Of a DNA stretch of 64,000 nucleotides, positions 33,788-42,193 are shown in pieces. The notes beneath the pieces are model-generated. The model worked only from the letters and a program-made list of their open reading frames with translations, was not told the DNA's origin and searched no databases. Made by a program: the position numbers and the translations under genes. The stretch covers positions 1 through 64,000 of the forward strand of contig NZ_JALNMH010000008.1 of assembly GCF_023156535.1 (NCBI RefSeq), in the 5' to 3' direction. Each line of letters starts with the position of its first letter. Position 1 is the stretch's first letter. This DNA is from Pseudomarimonas salicorniae. GTDB lineage: Bacteria; Pseudomonadota; Gammaproteobacteria; Xanthomonadales; Xanthomonadaceae.

Positions 33788-34155
33788 CACAGGGTGTGCC
33801 TTGGCGCACCGATCACGGCGTTCGGACGGTACGTCCGGTGCGGCCAGCCGCACCCTATGCATGTCTTGTTTTCCCCGAACCCTACCTTTGGGGCGCGAAC
33901 TTGGCAGTCGCCCGGATCCATCAGATGGGCCGTTCGTCTGTGGGAGTGCCCTTGGGCGCGACCGCGGAGGTCCGCTCTGGCGACGGTCTGTGCTGGATCC
34001 GATACGCCTCGGCCGCGCCCAAGGGCGCTCCCACAGTTGGGCTTCGTCGGGCGTCAGCGAAGCTCCATAGGGTGTGCCTTGGCGCGCCGATACGGGCGTT
34101 CGGACGGTACGCCCGGTGCGGCAAGCCGCACCCTGTGAATGACTTCTCTGCGCCC
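33788..34155 (+). repeat. Rearranged composite element (C-B-C)
   Basis: Unit C (33788-33859), unit B (33939-34037) and a second unit C (34065-34139), with right boundary GACTTCTCTGCGCCC (34141-34155). Unit A is missing and replaced by an extra C, the only copy with this order, so units can be exchanged between copies. No gene is seen in 33646-34165. Confidence 0.85.
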
Positions 34156-34165
34156 GAACCGTGCC

Positions 34166-34729
34166 CTACCCCCGCCAGTTGGCGTGCTGCTTCCAGAATT
34201 CGACGCTGCGCCGGTAGGCCTCCCGGTCCAAGGGCACGCCGGAGCCGCCCTCCTCGACGCCCAGCGCGTTGCGCAGCATGGTGATGGGGGCCATCGGAGT
34301 CTCCTCGGGCTCGGCGGTGTACATGCAGCCGACCACGCCCCAGTCGGCCTTGATCAGGGTGCCCTCCTTGGCCAGCTGCTCGCGGTCGTAGAGGATCACG
34401 ATCAGGTAGTCGGCAACCGGCGGCTCGATGCCCTCGAACCAACGCACCAGGACGGGCAGCTCGTCGGGGGTGCGCGCCTCGTAGTCCGAGCGCAGAAGGT
34501 GGCGGTTGTCCTCGGTGATCGACACCGCAAGGCAGCGGGTCGAGGTCCAGTTGCGGTGCACGTGCAGCTTGCAGAACGGCGCGTAGCCGTCGAGCACCTT
34601 GAGCGGGGCGTGCTCATTGAGATGCCGTTCGAAGGCCTGCGGGGTGCAGTCCTGGATGGTGTTTCGCCGCGGCGTGCGGGGGAACAGCCGGCCGATGGCG
34701 AAGTCGGTGAGGACGATGGACATGGGCAT
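34166..34729 (-). CDS. DUF3228 family protein
   Basis: A 187-residue soluble protein. MSIVLTDFAIGRLFPRTPRRNTIQDCTPQAFERHLNE, GYAPFCKLHVHRNWTSTRC, IKADWGVVGCMYTAEPEETPMAPITMLRNALGVEEGGSGVPLDREAYRRSVEFWKQHANW form the compact DUF3228 pattern as I know it. No function has been assigned. ATG 34729 or 34723 (MSIV) may be the start. Confidence 0.83.
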   Translation of the reverse strand: MPMSIVLTDFAIGRLFPRTPRRNTIQDCTPQAFERHLNEHAPLKVLDGYAPFCKLHVHRNWTSTRCLAVSITEDNRHLLRSDYEARTPDELPVLVRWFEGIEPPVADYLIVILYDREQLAKEGTLIKADWGVVGCMYTAEPEETPMAPITMLRNALGVEEGGSGVPLDREAYRRSVEFWKQHANWRG

Positions 34730-34765
34730 CTCGCGCAGACGAAAGCGGCATTCTCGGGGATCGGC

Positions 34766-36418
34766 TCAGACGTGTCGCGTCGGATCGCTGCTGTGGTGAT
34801 CGGACTCATGCCCCGCATGGTGGCTTTCCGGCAGCCGGCTGGTCGGGCGCTCGATCATCCGGCGGACCCTGGGCGGCCCCTCGCCGCGGTGCAGGGCGCG
34901 CAGTCGCTCGGGGACGTCGGCATCATCGCGGGTGATGCGGCTGCTGTGGCGCAGGTAGTCCATCCAGGTCGCAGTCTTGAAGCGCTCGATCCACAGCCGG
35001 GGATCATTGAGGTCGCGCAGCAGGGCCCACTGGTGGGCGCCGTCACGGCGGCGGATGCGCCGGCGCTCGGACATGGCATGGAGGAAGGGCACGATATCGG
35101 CTTCCTCGATGATCCACTCAACGGTGACTACGACCGGGCCGGTACGCGGCTGAACCGGCACCTCGGTCGCAGGCTCGCGAAACTGACGCAGCGGGTCGAG
35201 GTTGCGCTGCCCCGTCTGTTCGAGCGGCAGAAGCAGGCCGAGCAGGGCGCTGAGCACGAGGGTCACGGCGGCGCCGGCCAGCGCCACCGGCAGACCCTGC
35301 CCTTCGGCCACCCCACCCCACAACCAGCTGCCGCCGGCCAGGCCGCCAAAAGCCGCCATCTGATACAGCGAGAGCGCCCGCGCCACCACCCAGCGTGGCG
35401 CCGCCAGCTGCACGGCCACGTTGAAGGTCGACAGGGCCAGCACCCAGCCGGCTCCGGCGACCAGCATGGCCAGCGCACACAGCCAGAGGGCAGCACTGCC
35501 GGCAGCCATGACCAGGGCCAGGGCAAACCCCAAGGTGGCCACGCGCACAAGCGACTCGGTGGACATCCGGTCGCGCAGGTTGGCGCTGCCGAGCGCCGCC
35601 AGCACCGCGCCGATGCCGAAGGCGCCAAGCAGCAGCCCGTAGTCCAGCGCGCCGCCCCCCACCAGCCGCGAGGCGATCGTCGGCAACAGGGCCAGCGCAG
35701 CACTCGCACCAAGGCCGAAGGTGAGGCTGCGCAACAGCACGGTCCGGATCGCCGGCGACAGGCGCACATAGCGCACGCCCGCGCCCATCGCCGACAACAG
35801 CGGTTCGCGCGGAAGCAGGCGCGGCTCGTCCACCGGCCGCCAGCGGGCCAGCACGCCGATCAGTCCGAGATAGCTGAGTGCATTGACCGCGAAGGCCGCC
35901 GCCGCGCCGACCAGCGCCACGATCGCGCCACCCAGCGCCGGACCGAGGCTGCGGGCGAGATTGAAGCCCATGCTGTTGAGCGATACGGCCGAGGGCAGCT
36001 GCTGGCGCGGCACCATGTCCTGGACCAGGGCCTGCCATGCCGGGGCGTTGAACGAGTTGCCGCAACCGATCAGGAAGGTGAACAGCAGCAGCAACCAGGG
36101 GCTGATCCAGCCCAGCCCGGCGCAGACCGCCAGCGCTACCGACACGAGCAGCATGAAGGCCTGTGCCGCCAGCATTACGCGGCGGCGATCCCAGCTGTCG
36201 GCGACGGCGCCGCCGAGCAGGGCGAGCAGGACGATCGGCAGGGCGACCGAGGTCTGCACCAGGGCCACCATGTCGGCCTGGCGGGTCAGCTCCAGCATCA
36301 GCCAGGCGGCCCCCACAGATTGGATCACGCCGCCGAAACTGGACAGCAGGCTGGCCAGCCAGATGTTGCGGAAGACCGGCAGGCGGAAGGGGGCTAGCGC
36401 GGCCGATCGGGGCTCCAT
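34766..36418 (-). CDS. MFS_3-type exporter (EntS-like) with C-terminal soluble domain
   Basis: About 550 residues. Eleven to twelve helices from LPVFRNIWLASLLSSFGGVIQSVGAAWLM; the loop motif GGAVADSWDRRRVML between helices 2 and 3 is the MFS hallmark, and QALVQDMVPRQQLPSAVSLNSMGFNLARSLGPALGG is typical of the EntS-like MFS_3 group. The last 130 residues (VTVEWIIEEADIVPFLHAMSERRRIRRRDGAHQWALLRDLNDP...ERFKTATWMDYLRHSSRIT) form the dimeric alpha-beta-barrel-like domain found on many members. Export substrate unknown. Start ATG 36418; ATG 36427 is 3 codons upstream. Confidence 0.87.
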   Translation of the reverse strand: MEPRSAALAPFRLPVFRNIWLASLLSSFGGVIQSVGAAWLMLELTRQADMVALVQTSVALPIVLLALLGGAVADSWDRRRVMLAAQAFMLLVSVALAVCAGLGWISPWLLLLFTFLIGCGNSFNAPAWQALVQDMVPRQQLPSAVSLNSMGFNLARSLGPALGGAIVALVGAAAAFAVNALSYLGLIGVLARWRPVDEPRLLPREPLLSAMGAGVRYVRLSPAIRTVLLRSLTFGLGASAALALLPTIASRLVGGGALDYGLLLGAFGIGAVLAALGSANLRDRMSTESLVRVATLGFALALVMAAGSAALWLCALAMLVAGAGWVLALSTFNVAVQLAAPRWVVARALSLYQMAAFGGLAGGSWLWGGVAEGQGLPVALAGAAVTLVLSALLGLLLPLEQTGQRNLDPLRQFREPATEVPVQPRTGPVVVTVEWIIEEADIVPFLHAMSERRRIRRRDGAHQWALLRDLNDPRLWIERFKTATWMDYLRHSSRITRDDADVPERLRALHRGEGPPRVRRMIERPTSRLPESHHAGHESDHHSSDPTRHV

Positions 36419-36545
36419 GGGCGGCATTCTAGGCGGGCCGGGCCGAACGCGGAGCGAACGGCGCTGCGCTGCCGGCGGACACCCCCGGCTCCCTACCCAT
36501 CCTTCGGCTGCCCCAGCGAGCGGGACCGACCGGCGGGGCCGGCGC

Positions 36546-37031
36546 TCAGGCCGGCGTTTTCCGCTTCGGCTTGAGCATGGTCCCGGTGCATCGGGGCGAG
36601 CCGCATCGGCAGGCCCAGATCTTCTTCAGGCGTGGCGTATGGCGCTCTTCCAGGGTGATCCCGTAGTCGTAGGACAACTCCTCGCCGGCCTTGATCTCGC
36701 GCAGCGACTCGATGATCACGCGGTCCTTCTTGCGCCGGCCCTTCTCGTCCTCGTAGAGCACGGCCTGGCAGTTGGGATCGCAGCTGTGGTTGATCCAGCG
36801 CGCCTTGTTGCCATCGACATTGGCGTCGATGATCCAGTCCTCGTTGAGCGTGAACAGGAAGGTGTGGCCGGTATCGGAGCCGCCGGCATAGAGCCGGTCG
36901 GCCTTGTCGTGGCTGATCCGCTTGCCCTTGTACTCGACCAGTTTGACGCCGGCAGGCAGGTCGCAGGCAGCAAACACGCCATTGCCGTGTATCGGCGAAC
37001 TTCGCGCGATGAGCTTCTTCTTCGCCTTCAT
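36546..37031 (-). CDS. SET-domain lysine methyltransferase-like protein
   Basis: A 161-residue protein consisting only of SET and post-SET parts. N-terminal SPIHGNGVFAACDLPAGVKLVEYKGKRIS; the pseudoknot RWINHSCDPNCQAVLYEDEKG (NHSCxPN, SAM and active site), GEELSYDYG; post-SET CRCGSPRCTGTM, which with the upstream Cys would bind zinc. All catalytic motifs are intact. Target protein unknown; there is no histone in bacteria of this type, so the substrate is probably a ribosomal or nucleoid protein. The META-domain gene overlaps its start by 4 bp upstream (ATGA). Confidence 0.9.
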   Translation of the reverse strand: MKAKKKLIARSSPIHGNGVFAACDLPAGVKLVEYKGKRISHDKADRLYAGGSDTGHTFLFTLNEDWIIDANVDGNKARWINHSCDPNCQAVLYEDEKGRRKKDRVIIESLREIKAGEELSYDYGITLEERHTPRLKKIWACRCGSPRCTGTMLKPKRKTPA

Positions 37032-37468
37032 TCGCCGCCCTTGCCGGCGCGGGCGAAGATGAGCGACTGGCCGTCGCGCGTGCCGAGCGTCAGCCGGTCG
37101 CCGTCGATCGCGGCGCTCTCGATCTTGGCCAAGGCGTCGAACAAGGCGCGCTCGGCGTCCATCCCCGGCCCGATGCAGGCGCGCTTGCTGGCCACGATCG
37201 GACCCAGCTCGAGCTTGCCCCCTTCGACCCTGGCCTCGGCCGAGAACTGATTGCAGCCGGAGTCGCCGCTTAGTCGATCATTATCGAAAGCAATGTGGAT
37301 GGCGCCCTCACGGGCCGCCTTCAGTGCGCCCAGACTGCTGTCTTCAAGTGCCCAGCGGGTGCCGGCCGGCAGCTCCGACAGGCCCTCGCTGCGTCCGGCA
37401 GGCGCAGCGCAGGCGCCGAGCGTGGAAATGGTCATCAGTGCACCCAGCATGGCGGCGGCGAATCGCAT
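37028..37468 (-). CDS. META-domain (HslJ-like) lipoprotein
   Basis: A 146-residue protein. Signal with lipobox-like LGACA (Cys20). GTRWALEDSS, AIHIAFDNDRLSGDSGCNQFSAEARVEGGKLELGPIVASKRACIGPGMDAERALFDALAKIE is a complete META domain, with the paired cysteines of GCN and RAC. HslJ of E. coli is the known relative, linked to heat shock and novobiocin resistance. The stop overlaps the SET gene start. Confidence 0.86.
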   Translation of the reverse strand: MRFAAAMLGALMTISTLGACAAPAGRSEGLSELPAGTRWALEDSSLGALKAAREGAIHIAFDNDRLSGDSGCNQFSAEARVEGGKLELGPIVASKRACIGPGMDAERALFDALAKIESAAIDGDRLTLGTRDGQSLIFARAGKGGE

Positions 37469-37531
37469 GGTTGGCTCCCGGTGGCAATCGTCGCCGATGT
37501 TAACGCGCCACCGGGAGAAGCGGGGTTGCGC

Positions 37532-39010
<1,479 letters not shown>

Positions 39011-39221
39011 GGCGCGGGCTCCTTGAGGGAATGTCCCAGTTTACCGCCTGCCCGCGGACGACATAGGAAATTTCCGACCCCATGGCGCGCGCCGGGCCTA
39101 CACACGCTGGCGCCGGCGACGGATACAGACGGCGAACGCTGACGCGGACACTGACCCCACTGGCCGAGCTGGCCAGCGCCCTCGGGGGCTTAACCATCCG
39201 TTCGACACAAGGGGAAACACC

Positions 39222-39518
39222 ATGAGCACCATCAAGCAGCTGATTCTCGCCGCCCTCCTCGCCCTGTCCGCCACCGCCGCGTTTGCGGCCGGCAAGGTCG
39301 ACATCAACCGCGCCAGCGCCGCGGAGATCGCCGCCGCCATGAACGGCATCGGTCTGGCCAAGGCCGAGGCGATCGTCGCCTACCGCAGCGAGAACGGCCC
39401 GTTCAAGAGCATCGACCAGCTCGCCGAGGTCAAGGGCGTCGGCCTCAAGACCGTCGAGAAGAACCGCGAGGTGATCGAGGTGCGCCCGTCCAAGCCCGCC
39501 GCCAAGCAGGCCAGCTGA
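39222..39518 (+). CDS. comEA: ComEA-type helix-hairpin-helix DNA-binding protein
   Basis: A 98-residue exported protein. MSTIKQLILAALLALSATAAFA is a signal peptide; the rest is one HhH pair (VDINRASAAEIAAAMNGIGLAKAEAIVAYRSENGPFKSIDQLAEVKGVGLKTVEKNREVI). In Gram-negatives this stand-alone periplasmic form binds incoming DNA during natural transformation. The start follows AAGGGGAAAC. A 49-bp hairpin lies after the stop. Confidence 0.92.
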   Translation: MSTIKQLILAALLALSATAAFAAGKVDINRASAAEIAAAMNGIGLAKAEAIVAYRSENGPFKSIDQLAEVKGVGLKTVEKNREVIEVRPSKPAAKQAS

Positions 39519-39528
39519 GCATCATTGC

Positions 39529-39577
39529 GGGAGCATCGGGGCGGTCCGCAGGACGCGGGCCGCCCCGACGCTGCTCC
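39529..39577 (+). terminator. Long hairpin after comEA
   Basis: GGGAGCATCGGGGCGG pairs with CCGCCCCGACGCTGCTCC, giving a long, slightly bulged GC stem beginning 10 bp after the stop. No T-run follows. Confidence 0.55.
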
Positions 39578-39619
39578 GGGGCGTCATCGCGCATCGCGGA
39601 GCGCGCCGTCCACGACCGC

Positions 39620-39625
39620 TACACT
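39620..39625 (+). promoter_or_regulatory. Candidate -10 element for the second SET gene
   Basis: CCGCTACACTAGCGG contains TACACT, 23 bp before the ATG at 39648; its flanks CCGCTA and TAGCGG form an inverted repeat. GAGG at 39638-39641 is the ribosome site. Confidence 0.4.
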
Positions 39626-39647
39626 AGCGGCCTCCAACGAGGCTGCC

Positions 39648-40112
39648 ATGATCCTTCCCCGCTACCGTATCGATGCTTCCACCATTCCCGGCGCCGGCCA
39701 GGGTGTTTTCCTTGCCGAGCCGATCGCTGCCGGCCGGGTCCTCGTCGCCCCGGACAACATTCCTTCGGTGTTCTCCCTGCAGGAGATCGAGCACCGGCCC
39801 GACCGTGACGCCGCACTGCCGGCCAGCGTGCGCTGGTTCGAGGATCGGTTCACCGTCAGCCTGGACTGGCCGGACGAGTGCTACATCAACCATGACTTCG
39901 AACCCACCGGGCTTTGGCACCTCGGCTTCGTCTTCGCCGCCCGTGATCTTGCCGAGGGCGAGGAGGTCACCGTCGACTACCGCCACCTGCTGGGCGAGGG
40001 CCAACGCGAAGAGTTCCTCGATGCGCGTAGCGGCGAGCCGATCATCGGCTGGTCCTGGGCCGAGAGCCTGCGCCGGTCCAGCCACGAACTGGCGCGGCTC
40101 AGCGCAGGCTGA
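39648..40112 (+). CDS. SET-domain protein (post-SET lacking)
   Basis: A 154-residue SET-like protein. IDASTIPGAGQGVFLAEPIAAGRVLVAPDN opens the domain; DECYINHDFEPTGLWHLGFVFAARDLAEGEEVTVDYRHL gives the pseudoknot, but the usual NHSCDPN reads NHDFEPTG and no post-SET cysteines follow. It may still bind SAM through GEEVTVDYR. The ATG at 39648 is chosen by promoter and ribosome site; open frame upstream is not needed. The following gene overlaps the stop (TGATG). Confidence 0.78.
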   Translation: MILPRYRIDASTIPGAGQGVFLAEPIAAGRVLVAPDNIPSVFSLQEIEHRPDRDAALPASVRWFEDRFTVSLDWPDECYINHDFEPTGLWHLGFVFAARDLAEGEEVTVDYRHLLGEGQREEFLDARSGEPIIGWSWAESLRRSSHELARLSAG

Positions 40113-40714
40113 TGCGCTGCCTGCGAATCCCCTCCTTCGAGTACCGCCGGGACCGCTGGCGCAACGGCCGCGGCTGGACCCGTGAAATCCTCTGTGAAGA
40201 AGGCGAGAATTGGAGCCTGCGCTGCTCGGTGGCCGAGATCGATCAGGATGGAGAGTTCTCCCGGTTTCCCGGTCGCTGCAGGCTGATGGCCCTGCTCCAG
40301 GGCGAGGGCCTTCGGCTTGACTTCACCGATGCACCGCCCATCGATCTGCTGCCGCCCCACGGCCGCGCCAGCTACCCGGGCGACGCCGAGGTCAGTGCGC
40401 GGCTTCGGGCCGGCCCGTGCCACGCCCTCAACATCATCTACGACCCCAACCGCTATGAGGCCCAGCTGCTGCACCGTCCACTGGTCGGGCCGATGGTCTT
40501 CTTCGCCGAGCGCGACGTCCGCTGGCTGATCTACGTGCTCAGCGGGCGCGCGGCCGGACGCCACGGCGAAACCGGTGCCGAGGCCGAGGTCGGCGATAGC
40601 CTGCTGCTGGATGCGGGCGGGCAGCCCGACGGGCGCTTTCTGCTCGACGGCGGCGGGGAACTGCTGCTGGTCAGGCTGCAGGCGAAGCGTCCGGTTCCTT
40701 GCGCAGGGCCCTGA
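40112..40714 (+). CDS. HutD/Ves family protein
   Basis: A 200-residue cupin-like protein. WRNGRGWTREILCEEG and the SLRCSVAEIDQDGEFSRFPGRCRLMALLQGEGLRLDF strand pattern match HutD/Ves (the family's W-x-NGGG-x-TREI reads NGRG here). E. coli Ves is cold-induced; HutD accompanies histidine utilisation, but no hut genes are nearby. Translationally coupled to the SET-like gene; its last 44 bp overlap the convergent DUF6491 gene. Confidence 0.85.
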   Translation: MRCLRIPSFEYRRDRWRNGRGWTREILCEEGENWSLRCSVAEIDQDGEFSRFPGRCRLMALLQGEGLRLDFTDAPPIDLLPPHGRASYPGDAEVSARLRAGPCHALNIIYDPNRYEAQLLHRPLVGPMVFFAERDVRWLIYVLSGRAAGRHGETGAEAEVGDSLLLDAGGQPDGRFLLDGGGELLLVRLQAKRPVPCAGP

Positions 40715-41084
40715 GCGCCCTGACGTCGACCGGCCGGATCTCGGCGATCCGGCAGCGCTGGGTATCGACGTGGACCACGTCGAAGTTCTGGAAGACCCGC
40801 TGCCCGGTGGATGACAGGCCGATGCTGGTGGCGTAGTCCAGGCCGAAGCAGGGCTCGCGGACCTCGATCAACCAGGCCTTGTCGATCTGGGTCCACACAG
40901 CCACGTGCTTGCGCCCCAGCGGCTCCCAGCGGTCAAGCCGCCAGAAGTGGAAGGATTCGACCGGCTCACCCGCCACCGACTCGATCTCGGCCAGCCGAGC
41001 CTCCATGCGCTGCAGCGGCGGAGTGCTGCTGCAGGCCCAGAGCAGTGTGCACGAGAGGACCAACAACAGGACGCGTACGTTCAT
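40671..41084 (-). CDS. DUF6491-like lipoprotein
   Basis: A 137-residue protein. MNVRVLLLVLSCTLLWACSS is a lipoprotein signal (Cys18). FHFWRLDRWEPLGRKHVAVWTQIDKAWLIEVREPCFGLDYATSIGLSSTGQRVFQNFDVVHV...CRIAEIRPVDV matches DUF6491, a family I know mainly from Lysobacterales, function unknown. The ATG 41084 is preferred over one 66 bp upstream. Confidence 0.8.
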   Translation of the reverse strand: MNVRVLLLVLSCTLLWACSSTPPLQRMEARLAEIESVAGEPVESFHFWRLDRWEPLGRKHVAVWTQIDKAWLIEVREPCFGLDYATSIGLSSTGQRVFQNFDVVHVDTQRCRIAEIRPVDVRALRALRKEPDASPAA

Positions 41085-41339
41085 GGCAATGCTCCAAAGG
41101 GGCCGTATCGCACCGTGTGACGAACCAGCGCATCGCATCGTTGCACCCACGGGCCTCGCGCAAGGCGCGCGTTCAGCGAGGATTTCACCCTCCGCAGCGC
41201 ATCATGCGCGCCCGCCGCGATGGCAGCCGACCTCGCGACCTGCGCATAATGCAGCCCCGCTGCCGCACGGACCCCAGCGGCCCTCGACCGGGCCGCGCGC
41301 CGACCCTGTGCGCCCCAGGAACTACAACGACGAGCCCGC

Positions 41340-41834
41340 ATGACGTTTCCTGTTGCTTCGCTCTTCCGCTGCAGCCTGCTTGGCCTGGCCACCCTGACCG
41401 CCCTGCCCGCCTCCGCCGCTGATGAAGAGGCGCACATGCCGTGGCGTGCCAGCATCGGCAGCTCGTACAGCACCGTCGGCAATCTGGCGCCCTTCCTTGG
41501 CTTGCACAAGCCGTTCGCGCGCTGGCGCGACTATCGGATCGAGGCTGCGGTCGGTGTCATCGGCAAGCACCCCAAGGCGGAATCTGTCGACCGCGAGCAC
41601 ATCGGCTGGGTCGCCCTGGGCCTTGCGCGCAACTTCGGCCGCTGGGAAGCCTCGTTCTCGGTCGCGGCCAGCTATCCTCAGACAACCGCCCTGAGCAGCG
41701 TCGGCCAGTTCCTGACCCAGGTCAGCTATCCGCTGGCCGAAGGCTACGCCTTGCGCGTCGGGCACATGTCCAATGGAAGCCTGCACGGACGCAATCGCGG
41801 CGAAACCTTCTTCGCTCTGACGATCGATCTCTAG
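41340..41834 (+). CDS. PagL-like outer-membrane barrel protein (putative lipid A deacylase)
   Basis: A 164-residue exported protein. MTFPVASLFRCSLLGLATLTALPASA is the signal. The mature 138 residues alternate as a small barrel and end with an aromatic-aliphatic strand (FFALTIDL). VGHMSNGSLHGRNRGE near the C-terminus resembles the PagL active-site sequence H-x-S-N with a downstream Glu; PagL removes the 3-O-acyl chain from lipid A. Spacing Ser to Glu is 11 here against 12 in Pseudomonas PagL by my recollection. The TAG stop is the middle of the CTAG target site of the adjacent inserted element, so the C-terminus may have been altered by the insertion. Confidence 0.6.
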   Translation: MTFPVASLFRCSLLGLATLTALPASAADEEAHMPWRASIGSSYSTVGNLAPFLGLHKPFARWRDYRIEAAVGVIGKHPKAESVDREHIGWVALGLARNFGRWEASFSVAASYPQTTALSSVGQFLTQVSYPLAEGYALRVGHMSNGSLHGRNRGETFFALTIDL

Positions 41835-42098
41835 GGAGACTCTGAACAAGTCCAGCGCCCCGCGCCGGAGGTTGTGCAGCCGGCCAGCAAGGCGCGCGGC
41901 GCAGGGCGTGGTGGTGCCACGGCCAAGACGCGCAACACAGCTGGATGGCTGCACAATCCTGGCCCGGAGGGTTGCCACGGTGTGCGCCCGCACCTGCGTT
42001 GGCCACCTTGAACCTGGCACCACCACGTCCTTCGGCGTCCGCCTTGGTGCGAACGCACACCGCGGCAACGCGGGGCACAGGACTTATTCAGAGGCTCC
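41835..42098. mobile_element. 264-bp MITE with IS5-type ends
   Basis: Terminal inverted repeats GGAGACTCTGAACAAGTCC (left) and GGAGCCTCTGAATAAGTCC (right, read inverted) share 17 of 19 bases. Flanking CTAG (41831-41834 and 42099-42102) is a 4-bp target duplication. The ...GAATAAGTC... ends and CTAG target are as in IS5-group elements. No transposase remains; the interior has a large hairpin (GTTGCCACGGTGTGCG near 41975 against its inverse near 42055). It needs transposase in trans. Confidence 0.82.
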
Positions 42099-42100
42099 CT

Positions 42101-42173
42101 AGTGTCCTGTCCCGGAAGTACGTTGTTGAAGTCGCGACGCGGATTCGACAACGTACTTCCGGGACAGGACACT
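42101..42173. mobile_element. 73-bp perfect palindromic element abutting the MITE
   Basis: Arms AGTGTCCTGTCCCGGAAGTA(CGTTGT) at 42101-42126 and their exact inverse at 42148-42173, 26 bp each, with a 21-bp centre. It looks like two terminal inverted repeats of an IS joined with almost nothing between. The family is not assigned. It shares two bases with the CTAG repeat of the neighbouring MITE and ends 20 bp before the HDOD-like gene stop. Confidence 0.75.
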
Positions 42174-42193
42174 GGTCTTCGCAGCGCTGCCGA

